Below are positions 1-7,395 of a stretch of 11,326 nt of DNA, piece after piece. Below the pieces are notes generated by a model. It did not search any database. It was not told the origin of the DNA and saw nothing but the letters and a program-made list of their open reading frames with translations. The stretch covers positions 1 to 11,326 of the forward strand of contig CAZVRW010000086.1 in NCBI GenBank assembly GCA_964630265.1, given 5' to 3'. The DNA is from CAZBWP01 sp964630265. Its GTDB lineage: Bacteria > Pseudomonadota > Alphaproteobacteria > Rhodospirillales > Defluviicoccaceae. The position numbers were made by a program, and so were the translations under genes. Position 1 is the first letter of the stretch. The number at the start of each line of letters is the position of its first letter.

Positions 1-24
1 GCGCGGCCGGGCCTGGGACGTGGG

Positions 25-45
25 TGCCCGGGTCGAGCCCGGGCA
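25..45. repeat. Palindromic intergenic element (8-bp stem)
   Basis: TGCCCGGG (25-32) and CCCGGGCA (38-45) form a perfect 8-bp stem around the 5-base loop TCGAG. It lies about 45 bases past the stop codon of the minus-strand gene that ends at 89, and TGACG follows it. Sequences of the form CCCGGGTC(A/G)AGCCCGGG + ATGACG are, from memory, common dispersed intergenic repeats in alphaproteobacterial genomes. No T-run follows on either strand, so a classical intrinsic terminator is not supported. It could still protect an mRNA 3' end. Confidence 0.55.
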
Positions 46-88
46 TGACGGTGGGGGTGAGGGGTGCGGGGGGCGCCGCTGTTTGGCG

Positions 89-637
89 TTACCAGGGGGC
101 GATGGGCGGGATCTCGCCGCAGGCCTTGAAGGCGAGCGTGCGGCAGTCGACCGTATACGTGTTGGAGAGGGTCAGCGCGCCGCCGCACCGGTTGTCGCCG
201 CGGGAGAGGCCGCGCACCCTGACGACCACCTCGCGCGCCTCGGTCGGGGCGCCGATGGTGCAGCACGCGGTCATCTCGATCTGCCGCTTGAGGTCGGAGA
301 TGCCGTAGCCCTTGACGCCCTGGGCCGGCAGGCACTGGGCCGGCGTCGCGCGGTCCCAGCGCTGTGCCCAATGGGCATTCATGCAGCGCTGGGCGTAGCC
401 GCGGGCGCGCTCGCGGCAGCGGTTGGGCACGGTGTTGCCGCAGCCGCCGCGGCTGTCGAAGCGGCCGAACCCGAGGCTGCGGCCGTTGGGAAACGACTGG
501 CCGTTGATCGCGAGATAGGTGAGTTGATACTGGTTCTGGCAATGGCGGTAGATCTTCGCCTCGGCTTTGGCGACGGGCGCGGCGGCGAACACGGCGATGA
601 TGCCGACGGCGGCGGTGAGCCGGACTGCTGGGGTCAT
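89..637 (-). CDS. Cysteine-rich exported protein of unknown function
   Basis: The 182-residue product matches no family I know. The ATG at 637 is chosen because AGGAGG lies about 6 bases upstream and the protein then opens with a clear Sec signal peptide: a hydrophobic stretch at residues 8-23, with likely cleavage after A25 in VAKA-EAK. The next upstream in-frame start (733) would place a Pro/Arg-rich tail before the signal and has no such ribosome site. The mature part is basic and has ten cysteines (33, 66, 74, 85, 102, 125, 126, 151, 165, 173), including an adjacent pair. Five disulfides in the periplasm would be possible. There are no other membrane segments. The gene stands alone, divergent from dppA, with a Fur-like motif about 85 bases upstream. 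The role is unknown. The exported nature is well supported; any link to metal handling would be guesswork from the cysteines and the motif. Confidence 0.75.
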   Translation of the reverse strand: MTPAVRLTAAVGIIAVFAAAPVAKAEAKIYRHCQNQYQLTYLAINGQSFPNGRSLGFGRFDSRGGCGNTVPNRCRERARGYAQRCMNAHWAQRWDRATPAQCLPAQGVKGYGISDLKRQIEMTACCTIGAPTEAREVVVRVRGLSRGDNRCGGALTLSNTYTVDCRTLAFKACGEIPPIAPW

Positions 638-718
638 CGTGGCCTCCTCGTTGGGGTGCCCGGCGCCCACGCCCCGCGCGCAGGCAGGCGGCAGCGGCGC
701 CGGCCTTTGGTGATGGTC

Positions 719-737
719 AATAGTGATACGCATTTGC
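719..737 (-). promoter_or_regulatory. Possible Fur-family operator, copy 1
   Basis: Read on the minus strand this is GCAAATGCGTATCACTATT. It matches about 12 of 19 positions of the classical Fur consensus (GATAATGATAATCATTATC) by eye. Fourteen of its bases (TGATACGCATTTGC on the plus strand, 724-737) recur exactly upstream of the hydrolase gene at 9746-9759. It lies 82-100 bases upstream of the cysteine-rich gene's ATG at 637. The plus strand also contains ACGCA-TT-TGCGT (728-739), a small perfect palindrome, so a different regulator with that half-site is an alternative. The repeat is directly visible; the regulator is inference. Confidence 0.35.
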
Positions 738-1040
738 GTTACCGGGGTCTGTCGTATGGGTCACATTTGGCGCGCGGGGGCGGTGTTGCACCCGCGAGAT
801 GGCGGTCGCCGCGGCTGCGGTCATAAACTGTCCACAATCACAACTGGACGCGGTAAGCGTGTGCGTCTGGGAGCAATAAACCACCGGTGGCTGTCGCTCC
901 TGACCCGACAGGGCCAGAAATTTGCCGAGTATTTTAGGAAACTGGCGGGCTTCACGGATTTGCCCAATTTTTCGGCAATCCATACGAAAACGTGACCGGA
1001 CGGTGACGTAGCCCCCCCTGGCCGGCGGCTATCGACAGGC

Positions 1041-1049
1041 TTATCCACA
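1041..1049 (+). other. DnaA-box match TTATCCACA
   Basis: TTATCCACA is a perfect match to the consensus TTATNCACA. A weaker relative (CTGTCCACA, two mismatches) occurs near 828-836, and the less GC-rich segment lies between them. Known origin-flanking genes of alphaproteobacteria (hemE, parAB, gidA, dnaA, repABC) are absent. A single 9-base match is expected by chance at genome scale, so an isolated DnaA-titration or regulatory site, or coincidence, is likelier than an origin. Confidence 0.3.
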
Positions 1050-1071
1050 GCTTCTGAGGACGGTTTCTGCG

Positions 1072-1085
1072 CCCCCGCGCGGGGG
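1072..1085. repeat. 14-bp GC palindrome upstream of dppA
   Basis: CCCCCGCGCGGGGG is a perfect palindrome lying just upstream of the TTGACA element. It could be an operator or simply a GC-rich structure. No regulator is assignable. Confidence 0.3.
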
Positions 1086-1097
1086 GCCGCGCGCGCG

Positions 1098-1126
1098 TTG
1101 ACATCGCCGCCACGTCGGTCGATTGT
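1098..1126 (+). promoter_or_regulatory. Candidate dppA promoter
   Basis: A perfect -35 hexamer TTGACA (1098-1103) is followed after 17 bases by GATTGT (1121-1126), which matches TATAAT at only three positions. The A/T-richer GATTGTTACA is the best -10 region available. Transcription would then start about 55 bases before the dppA ATG. The -35 is convincing, the -10 weak; a need for an activator is possible. Confidence 0.35.
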
Positions 1127-1189
1127 TACACCCCTCGCCGCGGCGTTCGCGCGGCGCGTTCGAGAACAGGATCCGTCAGGGAGGACCCC

Positions 1190-2815
1190 ATGCTTCGCCG
1201 CACCCTTGCCGCCGCCGTCGCCGCCGTCGCCGTTCTCGCCGCCGGCGGCGCGGAGGCCGCCAAGACCCTCGTCTACTGCTCGGAAGGCAGCCCCGAGGGC
1301 TTCAACCCCTCGCTCTACACCGCCGGCACCACCTTCGATGCGTCGTCCCGCGCCATCTTCAACCGCCTCGTCGAGTTCGAGCGCGGCACCACCAACATCG
1401 TCCCGGCGCTGGCCGAGTCGTGGACGGTCTCGGACGACGGGCTGGTCTATACCTTCACGCTGCGGCCGGGGGTGAAGTTCCATGCGACGCGCAATTTCAC
1501 GCCGAGCCGCGACTTCAACGCCGACGACGTGCTCTACAGCTTCATGCGGCAGTGGGACCCGAACCATCCGGACCACAAGCTCTCGGGCGGGCAGTACGAG
1601 TACTTCAACTCGATGGACATGCCGAACCTGCTGAAGTCCATCGAGAAGGTGGACGACATGACGGTGCGGATCACGCTGAACAAGCCGGAGTCGCCGTTCA
1701 TCGCCAACCTGGGCATGGACTTCGCGTCGATCCTGTCGGCCGAGTACGCCGAGGCGATGCGCGCCGCCGGCACGCCCGACAAGATCGATCAGGAGCCGGT
1801 GGGCACCGGGCCGTTCCAACTGGTCAACTACCAGAAGGACGCGGTGATCCGCTATCAGGCGCACCCGGACTATTGGGCCGGCCGGGCGAAGATCGACAAC
1901 CTGATCTTCAGCATCACCCCCGACGCCGCCGTGGCGTACGCCAAGCTGAAGGCCGGCGAGTGCCACCTGATCCCCTACCCCAACCCGGCCGACCTGGACG
2001 CGATGATGAACGATCCGGACCTCACCGTGCTGTCCCAGGAGGGGCTGAACGTCGGCTATCTGGCGTTCAACACCGATGCCGCCTCGCCGGCCTTCCAGGG
2101 CCGGGAGCACCCGTTCGGCGACGTCCGCGTCCGCCAGGCCCTCAACCACGCCATCAACAAGGCGGCGATCATCCAGGGCATCTATCTTGGCGCCGGCAAG
2201 CCGGCGAAGAACCCGATCCCGCCGACCATCTGGTCCTACAACGAGGACATCCAGGATTACACCTATGATCCCGAGACGGCGAAGGCGCTGCTCGCCGCCG
2301 CCGGCTATCCCGACGGCTTCAAGACCAACATCTGGGCGATGCCGGTGAAGCGACCGTACAACCCCAATGCCGCGCGCATGGCCGAGATGATCCAGGAAGA
2401 CTGGAAGAAGGTGGGCGTCGAGGCCGAGATCGTCACCTTCGAGTGGGGCGAATACCTGAAGCGCTCGAAGCAGGGCGAGCACCAGACGCTGCTCTTGGGA
2501 TGGACCGGCGACAACGGCGATCCCGATAACTTCCTCTACGTGCTGCTCGGCTGCGAGGCCGCCAAGGACAGCGCCAATCGCGCCCGCTGGTGCCACCCGG
2601 CGTTCGACGACCTGCTGATCCAGGCGAAGCGCACCGCCGACGTGGAGGAGCGCACCGACCTCTATCGGCAGGCCCAGGTGATCTTCAAGGAAGAGGCGCC
2701 GTGGGTGACCATCGCGCATTCGGTGGTGTTCAAGCCGATGCGCAAGGACGTGCAGGACTTCAAGATCGATCCGTTCGGCGGTCACATCTTCTACGGCGTG
2801 GACCTCGCCGAGTAG
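1190..2815 (+). CDS. dppA: Periplasmic dipeptide-binding protein DppA
   Basis: This is the solute-binding component of the dipeptide importer (SBP_bac_5 family, cluster C). The 541-residue length is close to the E. coli protein's. The start is the ATG preceded by AGGGAGG with 5-base spacing. Residues 1-23 are a Sec signal peptide, with cleavage near AEA-AKTLVYC. Similarity to E. coli DppA as I recall it runs the whole length: KTLVYCSEGSPEGFNPS at 25-41, EPVGTGPFQL near 202-211, NPIPPTIWSYNEDIQDYTYDP near 341-361, and GWTGDNGDPDNF at 437-448. Residues corresponding to the ligand-terminus contacts of E. coli DppA are kept: R388 for the peptide carboxylate and D441 for the amino group. Four cysteines (30, 258, 455, 468) have the same spacings as the two E. 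coli disulfides. It heads the operon and would deliver dipeptides to DppBCDF. Related proteins also bind heme or 5-aminolevulinate, so side substrates are possible. Confidence 0.95.
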   Translation: MLRRTLAAAVAAVAVLAAGGAEAAKTLVYCSEGSPEGFNPSLYTAGTTFDASSRAIFNRLVEFERGTTNIVPALAESWTVSDDGLVYTFTLRPGVKFHATRNFTPSRDFNADDVLYSFMRQWDPNHPDHKLSGGQYEYFNSMDMPNLLKSIEKVDDMTVRITLNKPESPFIANLGMDFASILSAEYAEAMRAAGTPDKIDQEPVGTGPFQLVNYQKDAVIRYQAHPDYWAGRAKIDNLIFSITPDAAVAYAKLKAGECHLIPYPNPADLDAMMNDPDLTVLSQEGLNVGYLAFNTDAASPAFQGREHPFGDVRVRQALNHAINKAAIIQGIYLGAGKPAKNPIPPTIWSYNEDIQDYTYDPETAKALLAAAGYPDGFKTNIWAMPVKRPYNPNAARMAEMIQEDWKKVGVEAEIVTFEWGEYLKRSKQGEHQTLLLGWTGDNGDPDNFLYVLLGCEAAKDSANRARWCHPAFDDLLIQAKRTADVEERTDLYRQAQVIFKEEAPWVTIAHSVVFKPMRKDVQDFKIDPFGGHIFYGVDLAE

Positions 2816-2865
2816 CCGGCGGGCAACCCGTTCCTGCGGGCATGCCCACGGTCCCGCCCATACCT

Positions 2866-2890
2866 CCTCTCCCCCGCGCCGGGGGAGAGG
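2866..2890 (+). repeat. 10-bp perfect hairpin between dppA and dppB
   Basis: CCTCTCCCCC (2866-2875) and GGGGGAGAGG (2881-2890) form a perfect 10-bp stem with the 5-base loop GCGCC. It begins 50 bases past the dppA stop and ends 14 bases before the dppB ATG. No T-run follows, so it is not a simple terminator. Such hairpins after binding-protein genes are known to block 3' exonucleases and raise the amount of binding protein relative to permease. This arm sequence also resembles dispersed intergenic palindromes of GC-rich proteobacteria. Its 3' arm holds purine-rich, ribosome-site-like sequence, so folding might also limit dppB translation. Confidence 0.7.
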
Positions 2891-2904
2891 CCGGGGGCCG
2901 CTGA

Positions 2905-3915
<1,011 letters not shown>

Positions 3916-3940
3916 GGCTTTGGGAGCGTTCGAGACAGCC

Positions 3941-4924
3941 ATGCCGCCCGCCACGCCCCCGGCCGACCCGGCAGCCCCAACCGGCGCCCCCACCGTCCCC
4001 GCCGGCAGCGCCATCCTTGGCGACGATCCGGCGGAAGCCGTCGCCGAGCTGCTGCTCGGCGCACCGCCGCACCCGATCGTCGAATTCTGGAGCTACTTCA
4101 GCGCCAACCGCGGGCCGGTGATCGGCCTCGTCGTCATCGTCGTGCTGGCGCTGCTCGCGCTCTTCGCGCCGCTGCTGGCCCCGCACCCGCCGAACGAGCA
4201 ATACCGCGACGCCTTCCTGGTGCCGCCGGCGTGGGTGACGGGCGGCTCCTTCCGCTTCCTGCTCGGCACCGACGACCTGGGCCGGGACATCCTGTCGCGC
4301 CTGATGTGGGGCGCGCGGGTGTCGCTCTCCATCGGCTTCCTGGTGGTGACCCTGGCGCTGGCCGCCGGCATCGGCCTGGGGCTCATTGCCGGCTTCGCCC
4401 GCGGTGCCGTGGATGCGCTGATCATGCGGGCGATGGACGTGATGCTGGCGCTGCCGAGCCTGCTGCTGGCCATCGTCATCGTCGCCATCCTCGGCCCCTC
4501 ACTGCTGAACGCGGCGATGGCGGTGGTCATCGTCCAGTTGCCGCACTTCGTCCGGCTGACCCGCGCGGCGGTGATCACCGAGACCTCGAAGGACTACGTC
4601 ACCGCGTCGCGGGTCAGCGGCGCCGGCATCCTGCGACTGATGCTGATCACCGTGCTGCCCAACTGCATGGCGCCGTTGATCGTCCAGGCAACGCTTGGGT
4701 TTTCGACGGCGGTGCTCGACCTGGCGGCGCTGGGCTTCCTCGGCCTCGGCGCCCAGCCACCGACGCCGGAGTGGGGCACCATGCTCGCCAACGCGCTGCA
4801 GTTCATCCAGCGGGCGTGGTGGGTCGTCACCTTTCCCGGCCTCGCCATCCTGATCACCGTGCTGGCCTTCAACCTGCTCGGCGACGGCCTGCGCGACGCC
4901 CTGGACCCGAAACTGAAACGCTGA
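3941..4924 (+). CDS. dppC: Dipeptide ABC transporter permease DppC
   Basis: This is the second channel subunit, 327 residues from the ATG at 3941. A TTG at 3920 would add seven residues, and the ribosome site is weak for either (GGGAG at 3922-3926). After a long cytoplasmic N-terminus come an OppC-type N-terminal helix (about 57-80) and the periplasmic stretch ending FLLGTDDLGRDILSRLMWGAR (107-127), a hallmark of the OppC/DppC family. About five more membrane segments follow. The EAA loop lies at about 217-247 (KDYVTASRVSGAGILRLMLITVLPN). The C-terminus NLLGDGLRDALDPKLKR is characteristic. The first 30 residues are unusually rich in Pro and Ala and are not a signal peptide. The stop TGA shares one base with the dppD start (TGATG), indicating translational coupling. 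Confidence 0.93.
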   Translation: MPPATPPADPAAPTGAPTVPAGSAILGDDPAEAVAELLLGAPPHPIVEFWSYFSANRGPVIGLVVIVVLALLALFAPLLAPHPPNEQYRDAFLVPPAWVTGGSFRFLLGTDDLGRDILSRLMWGARVSLSIGFLVVTLALAAGIGLGLIAGFARGAVDALIMRAMDVMLALPSLLLAIVIVAILGPSLLNAAMAVVIVQLPHFVRLTRAAVITETSKDYVTASRVSGAGILRLMLITVLPNCMAPLIVQATLGFSTAVLDLAALGFLGLGAQPPTPEWGTMLANALQFIQRAWWVVTFPGLAILITVLAFNLLGDGLRDALDPKLKR

Positions 4925-5895
4925 TGGCGCTGCTCGACATTCGCAATCTGAGCGTCGAATTCGGCGCCGAGGGCCAGGCCTTCCGCGCCGTCGACGGCGT
5001 CGAACTGACGATCGACGAGGGCGAGGTGGTCGGCATCGTCGGCGAATCCGGTTCCGGCAAGAGCGTCACTATGCTGGCGGTGATGGGGCTGATCGCCTAT
5101 CCCGGACGGGTGACCGCCGACAGCTTGCGGTTCGCCGGCACCGATCTGCTCGCACTCCGCGCCGCGCGCCGTCGCCGGCTCACCGGCAAGGACGTGGCGA
5201 TGATCTTCCAGGAGCCGATGACCTCCCTCAATCCGTGCTTTACCGTCGGCTATCAGATCTCGGAAGCGTTGCGCACCCACGAGGGTGGCAGCCGCCGGCA
5301 GCGCCGCGAGCGGGTGATCGAATTGCTCGACCAGGTCGGCATCCCGGCGCCGGCGTCGCGGTTGAACGCCTTTCCGCACCAGCTCTCCGGCGGCATGAAC
5401 CAGCGGGTGATGATCGCCATGGCCATCGCCTGCAATCCCCGGCTGTTGATCGCCGACGAGCCGACGACGGCCCTGGACGTGACCATTCAGGCGCAGATTC
5501 TGGATCTGCTGCTGCAATTGCAACGCGAGCGCGGCATGGCGCTGGTGCTGATCACCCACGACATGGGCGTGATCGCCGAAACGGTGCAGCGGGTGGTCGT
5601 CATGTATGCCGGCCAGGTCGCCGAGAAGCGGCCGGTGGACGCGCTGTTCGCGGCGCCGCGCCACCCCTACACCGCGGCGCTGCTCGACGCCCTGCCGGAG
5701 CGCGCCATCGGCAAGACGCGGCTGCCGACGATTCCGGGCGTGGTGCCGGGGCAGTACGACCGCCCGACCGGCTGCCTGTTCCACCCGCGCTGCGCCCGCG
5801 CCGAGGCCCGCTGCGCCCGGGAGGCGCCGCCGCTGGACGCCGACGCCGATGGCGCCGTCCGCTGCTTCTTCCCCCTCGGCGGGCCACCGGCATGA
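4924..5895 (+). CDS. dppD: Dipeptide ABC transporter ATP-binding protein DppD
   Basis: This is one of two ATPases that power dipeptide import at the inner-membrane face. It has 323 residues, normal for the family. All ABC motifs are intact: Walker A GESGSGKS (40-47), Q-loop Q96, signature LSGGMNQR (154-161), Walker B LLIADEP with catalytic E179, and H-loop H212. The C-terminal oligopeptide-transporter extension (about 235-323) carries four cysteines, C284, C290, C297 and C314, in the GCLFHPRC...C...C pattern. Iron-sulfur clusters have been reported at such cysteines in Opp/Dpp ATPases, so an Fe-S site is plausible but not provable here. It overlaps dppC by one base and dppF by four (ATGA). 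Confidence 0.95.
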   Translation: MALLDIRNLSVEFGAEGQAFRAVDGVELTIDEGEVVGIVGESGSGKSVTMLAVMGLIAYPGRVTADSLRFAGTDLLALRAARRRRLTGKDVAMIFQEPMTSLNPCFTVGYQISEALRTHEGGSRRQRRERVIELLDQVGIPAPASRLNAFPHQLSGGMNQRVMIAMAIACNPRLLIADEPTTALDVTIQAQILDLLLQLQRERGMALVLITHDMGVIAETVQRVVVMYAGQVAEKRPVDALFAAPRHPYTAALLDALPERAIGKTRLPTIPGVVPGQYDRPTGCLFHPRCARAEARCAREAPPLDADADGAVRCFFPLGGPPA

Positions 5896-6863
5896 CGACC
5901 GCCCCGGTGCTGATCGCCGACGATCTCGCCCGGCACTACCGGGTCGGCCGCGGCGTGTTCGCCAGCGCCGGCACCCTGAAGGCGCTGGACGGCGTGTCGT
6001 TTCGCGTCGCCACCGGCGAAACCCTGGCGGTGGTCGGCGAGTCCGGCTGCGGCAAGTCGACGCTGGCCCGTCTGGTGACGCAGATCGAGACGCCGACCCG
6101 CGGCCGGCTCGCCATCGATGGCATCGACGTGCCGGCCGGTGACGCGGCAGGGCGGCGGCAGCTGCGGCGGGCCGTGCAGATGGTCTTCCAGGACCCCTAC
6201 GGCTCCCTCAACCCGCGCAAGAAGATCGGCAACATCGTCGGCGAACCGCTGGTCATCAACACCGACCAGCGCGCCGGCGAGCGCGAGGCCCGGGTGCGCG
6301 AGATGCTGGCCCGCGTCGGCCTCAGGTCCGAGCACTACGGTCGGTTTCCGCACATGTTTTCCGGCGGCCAGCGGCAGCGCATCGCCATCGCCCGCGCCCT
6401 GATGCTGCATCCGCGCATCGTCGTCGCCGACGAGCCGGTCTCGGCCCTGGACGTCTCGGTGCAGGCACAGGTGCTGAACCTGTTGATGGACCTGCAGGAC
6501 GAGTTCGACCTGGCCTACGTGTTCATCTCGCACGACCTGTCGGTGGTCCGGCACATCGCCGACCAAGTGTTGGTGATGTATCTCGGCCGACCGGTGGAAC
6601 AGGGCGACAAGGAGCCGATCTTCGCGCGCCCGCTGCACCCCTACACCCGCGCGCTGCTGGGCTCGACGCCGTCCGTCGACCCGACGTTCCGGCACGCGCG
6701 CATTGTCCTCACCGGCGAACTCCCCTCACCCCTCGACCCGCCACCCGGCTGCGCCTTCCACCGCCGCTGCCCGCACGCGCGGGAGCGGTGCGCCGTGGAC
6801 CGTCCGGAGCTGCGCCACGTCGATGGCCGTGACGTGGCCTGTCACTTCGCCGGCGAGATCTGA
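5892..6863 (+). CDS. dppF: Dipeptide ABC transporter ATP-binding protein DppF
   Basis: This is the partner ATPase of DppD, 323 residues. Motifs: Walker A GESGCGKST (49-57), Q-loop Q100 followed by the DppF-typical DPYGSLNPRKKIG (101-113), signature FSGGQRQR (156-163), Walker B IVVADEP with E181, and H-loop H214. The C-terminal extension again has four cysteines (C287, C293, C300, C317) spaced as in DppD, so both ATPases could bind a cluster or metal. The start ATG overlaps the dppD stop (ATGA). It is the last transporter gene; a separately promoted toxin-antitoxin pair begins 77 bases later. I see no clear terminator between them, only the GCGCAC/GTGCGC inverted repeat (6865-6870, 6884-6889) with no T-run. 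Confidence 0.95.
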   Translation: MTTAPVLIADDLARHYRVGRGVFASAGTLKALDGVSFRVATGETLAVVGESGCGKSTLARLVTQIETPTRGRLAIDGIDVPAGDAAGRRQLRRAVQMVFQDPYGSLNPRKKIGNIVGEPLVINTDQRAGEREARVREMLARVGLRSEHYGRFPHMFSGGQRQRIAIARALMLHPRIVVADEPVSALDVSVQAQVLNLLMDLQDEFDLAYVFISHDLSVVRHIADQVLVMYLGRPVEQGDKEPIFARPLHPYTRALLGSTPSVDPTFRHARIVLTGELPSPLDPPPGCAFHRRCPHARERCAVDRPELRHVDGRDVACHFAGEI

Positions 6864-6876
6864 GGCGCACGGCGGT

Positions 6877-6905
6877 TTGTCGTGTGCGCAAAATGCCTGT
6901 ATATT
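6877..6905 (+). promoter_or_regulatory. Sigma-70 promoter of the toxin-antitoxin operon
   Basis: The -35 TTGTCG (6877-6882, four of six matches) and -10 TATATT (6900-6905, five of six) are separated by exactly 17 bases. This is the best promoter in the window. Transcription should begin near 6912, giving a leader of about 30 bases before the antitoxin ATG. It sits inside a perfect inverted repeat (separate entry), so the antitoxin probably represses it. Confidence 0.7.
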
Positions 6906-6926
6906 AAGGGCGGTCTGCGCACACGA
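6880..6926. promoter_or_regulatory. Inverted-repeat operator of the toxin-antitoxin operon
   Basis: TCGTGTGCGCA (6880-6890) and TGCGCACACGA (6916-6926) are perfect 11-bp inverted repeats, with centres 36 bases apart (about 3.4 helical turns). The left arm covers the end of the -35 element. The right arm lies just past the expected transcription start and touches the GATGAGGAGG leader. A third core GCGCAC occurs at 6865-6870. Two half-sites flanking the promoter suit a multimeric antitoxin or toxin-antitoxin complex, as reported for RES-Xre systems. The arms are seen directly; the bound protein is inferred. Confidence 0.75.
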
Positions 6927-6940
6927 TGAGGAGGCCTGTC

Positions 6941-7390
6941 ATGGAAACGGTTGCGCCGGTAGCGCCGCCGCTCGGCCCGCGCACCCTCGAGGGTTTTCTC
7001 GAGGCGCTCGGCGGCAGCGCCGCCTCGGAGATCGATCTTGCCCGCCTGGTCCGGCGGGGACTGCCAACCGACGCCGTCGCCGTTCTCCGCGCGTGGGGGA
7101 TGACGCCGCAGGAAATCGACGCCTTGGTGATCCCGCGCCGCACCTTGCTGCACCGGCAGAAGGGCGGGCAGCGACTGAGCCCCGTCGAGTCGGATCGCGC
7201 GCTGCGGCTGGTGCGGATGATCGCCCACGCCGAGGCGACCTTCGGCGATGCGGCAAAGGCCGATCTTTGGCTGCGTCGTCCGACCCGCCCGCTGGGCGAC
7301 GAGGCGCCGCTCGCCCTGGCCGACACGCAATCGGGCGCCGACGCGGTCGAAAAGCTGCTGCTGCGGATGGACCACGGCTTCGCCGCGTGA
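6941..7390 (+). CDS. Xre/MbcA/ParS-family antitoxin of a RES-Xre pair
   Basis: The 149-residue product fits the antitoxin of RES-Xre (MbcTA/ParTS-like) systems, which blocks the toxin and represses its own operon. The ATG at 6941 is chosen because AGGAGG (6929-6934) lies 6 bases before it; the ATG at 6926 lacks a site. The N-terminal half (about 10-75) is an Xre-like helical DNA-binding region with RRGLPTDAVAVLRAWGMTPQEIDALVIPRRTLLHRQ, the RRTL(x)HR stretch being typical. The C-terminal half (about 80-149) is the MbcA/ParS toxin-binding domain (DUF2384 type), with FGDAAKADLWLRRPTRPLGDEAPLALADTQSGADAVEKLLLRMDHG. The toxin frame begins at or just after its stop. Assignment rests on remembered family motifs plus the neighbour and operator, which agree well. 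Confidence 0.85.
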   Translation: METVAPVAPPLGPRTLEGFLEALGGSAASEIDLARLVRRGLPTDAVAVLRAWGMTPQEIDALVIPRRTLLHRQKGGQRLSPVESDRALRLVRMIAHAEATFGDAAKADLWLRRPTRPLGDEAPLALADTQSGADAVEKLLLRMDHGFAA

Positions 7391-7395
7391 GCGGG

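Larger units (their letters stand above)
738..1189. other. Gene-free regulatory stretch between divergent genes
   Basis: No open frame here has a credible ribosome site plus protein-like composition. Bases 820-1000 are clearly less GC-rich than the rest of the window. Visible structure: the 10-bp palindrome CCACCGGTGG (881-890); a spaced 7-bp inverted repeat TTGCCGA/TCGGCAA (922-928, 972-978); a perfect DnaA-box match (1041-1049); the GC palindrome CCCCCGCGCGGGGG (1072-1085), followed by a GC alternation; and a TTGACA hexamer (1098-1103). It must hold the promoter of dppA and possibly an upstream control region. A partly degraded gene cannot be excluded, but I see no recognisable peptide in it. 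Confidence 0.6.

Noticed and set aside
20..826. Long plus-strand open frame (268 codons) opposite the cysteine-rich gene
   Set aside because: Its translation is Ala/Gly/Arg-rich without domain features. The minus-strand reading has a strong ribosome site and a signal peptide.
723..995. Small open frames on both strands in the region upstream of dppA
   Set aside because: None has a convincing ribosome site or protein-like composition. The region reads better as non-coding control DNA.
820..1060. Replication origin
   Set aside because: There is only one perfect DnaA box and no origin-associated genes in the window.
821..2785. 654-codon minus-strand open frame
   Set aside because: It mirrors dppA, whose plus-strand product is an unmistakable binding protein. 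The antisense product is low-complexity, as expected from GC-rich third positions.
6865..6889. Intrinsic terminator after dppF
   Set aside because: The GCGCAC/GTGCGC repeat has a 13-base loop and no following T-run. It more likely reflects the operator half-site sequence.
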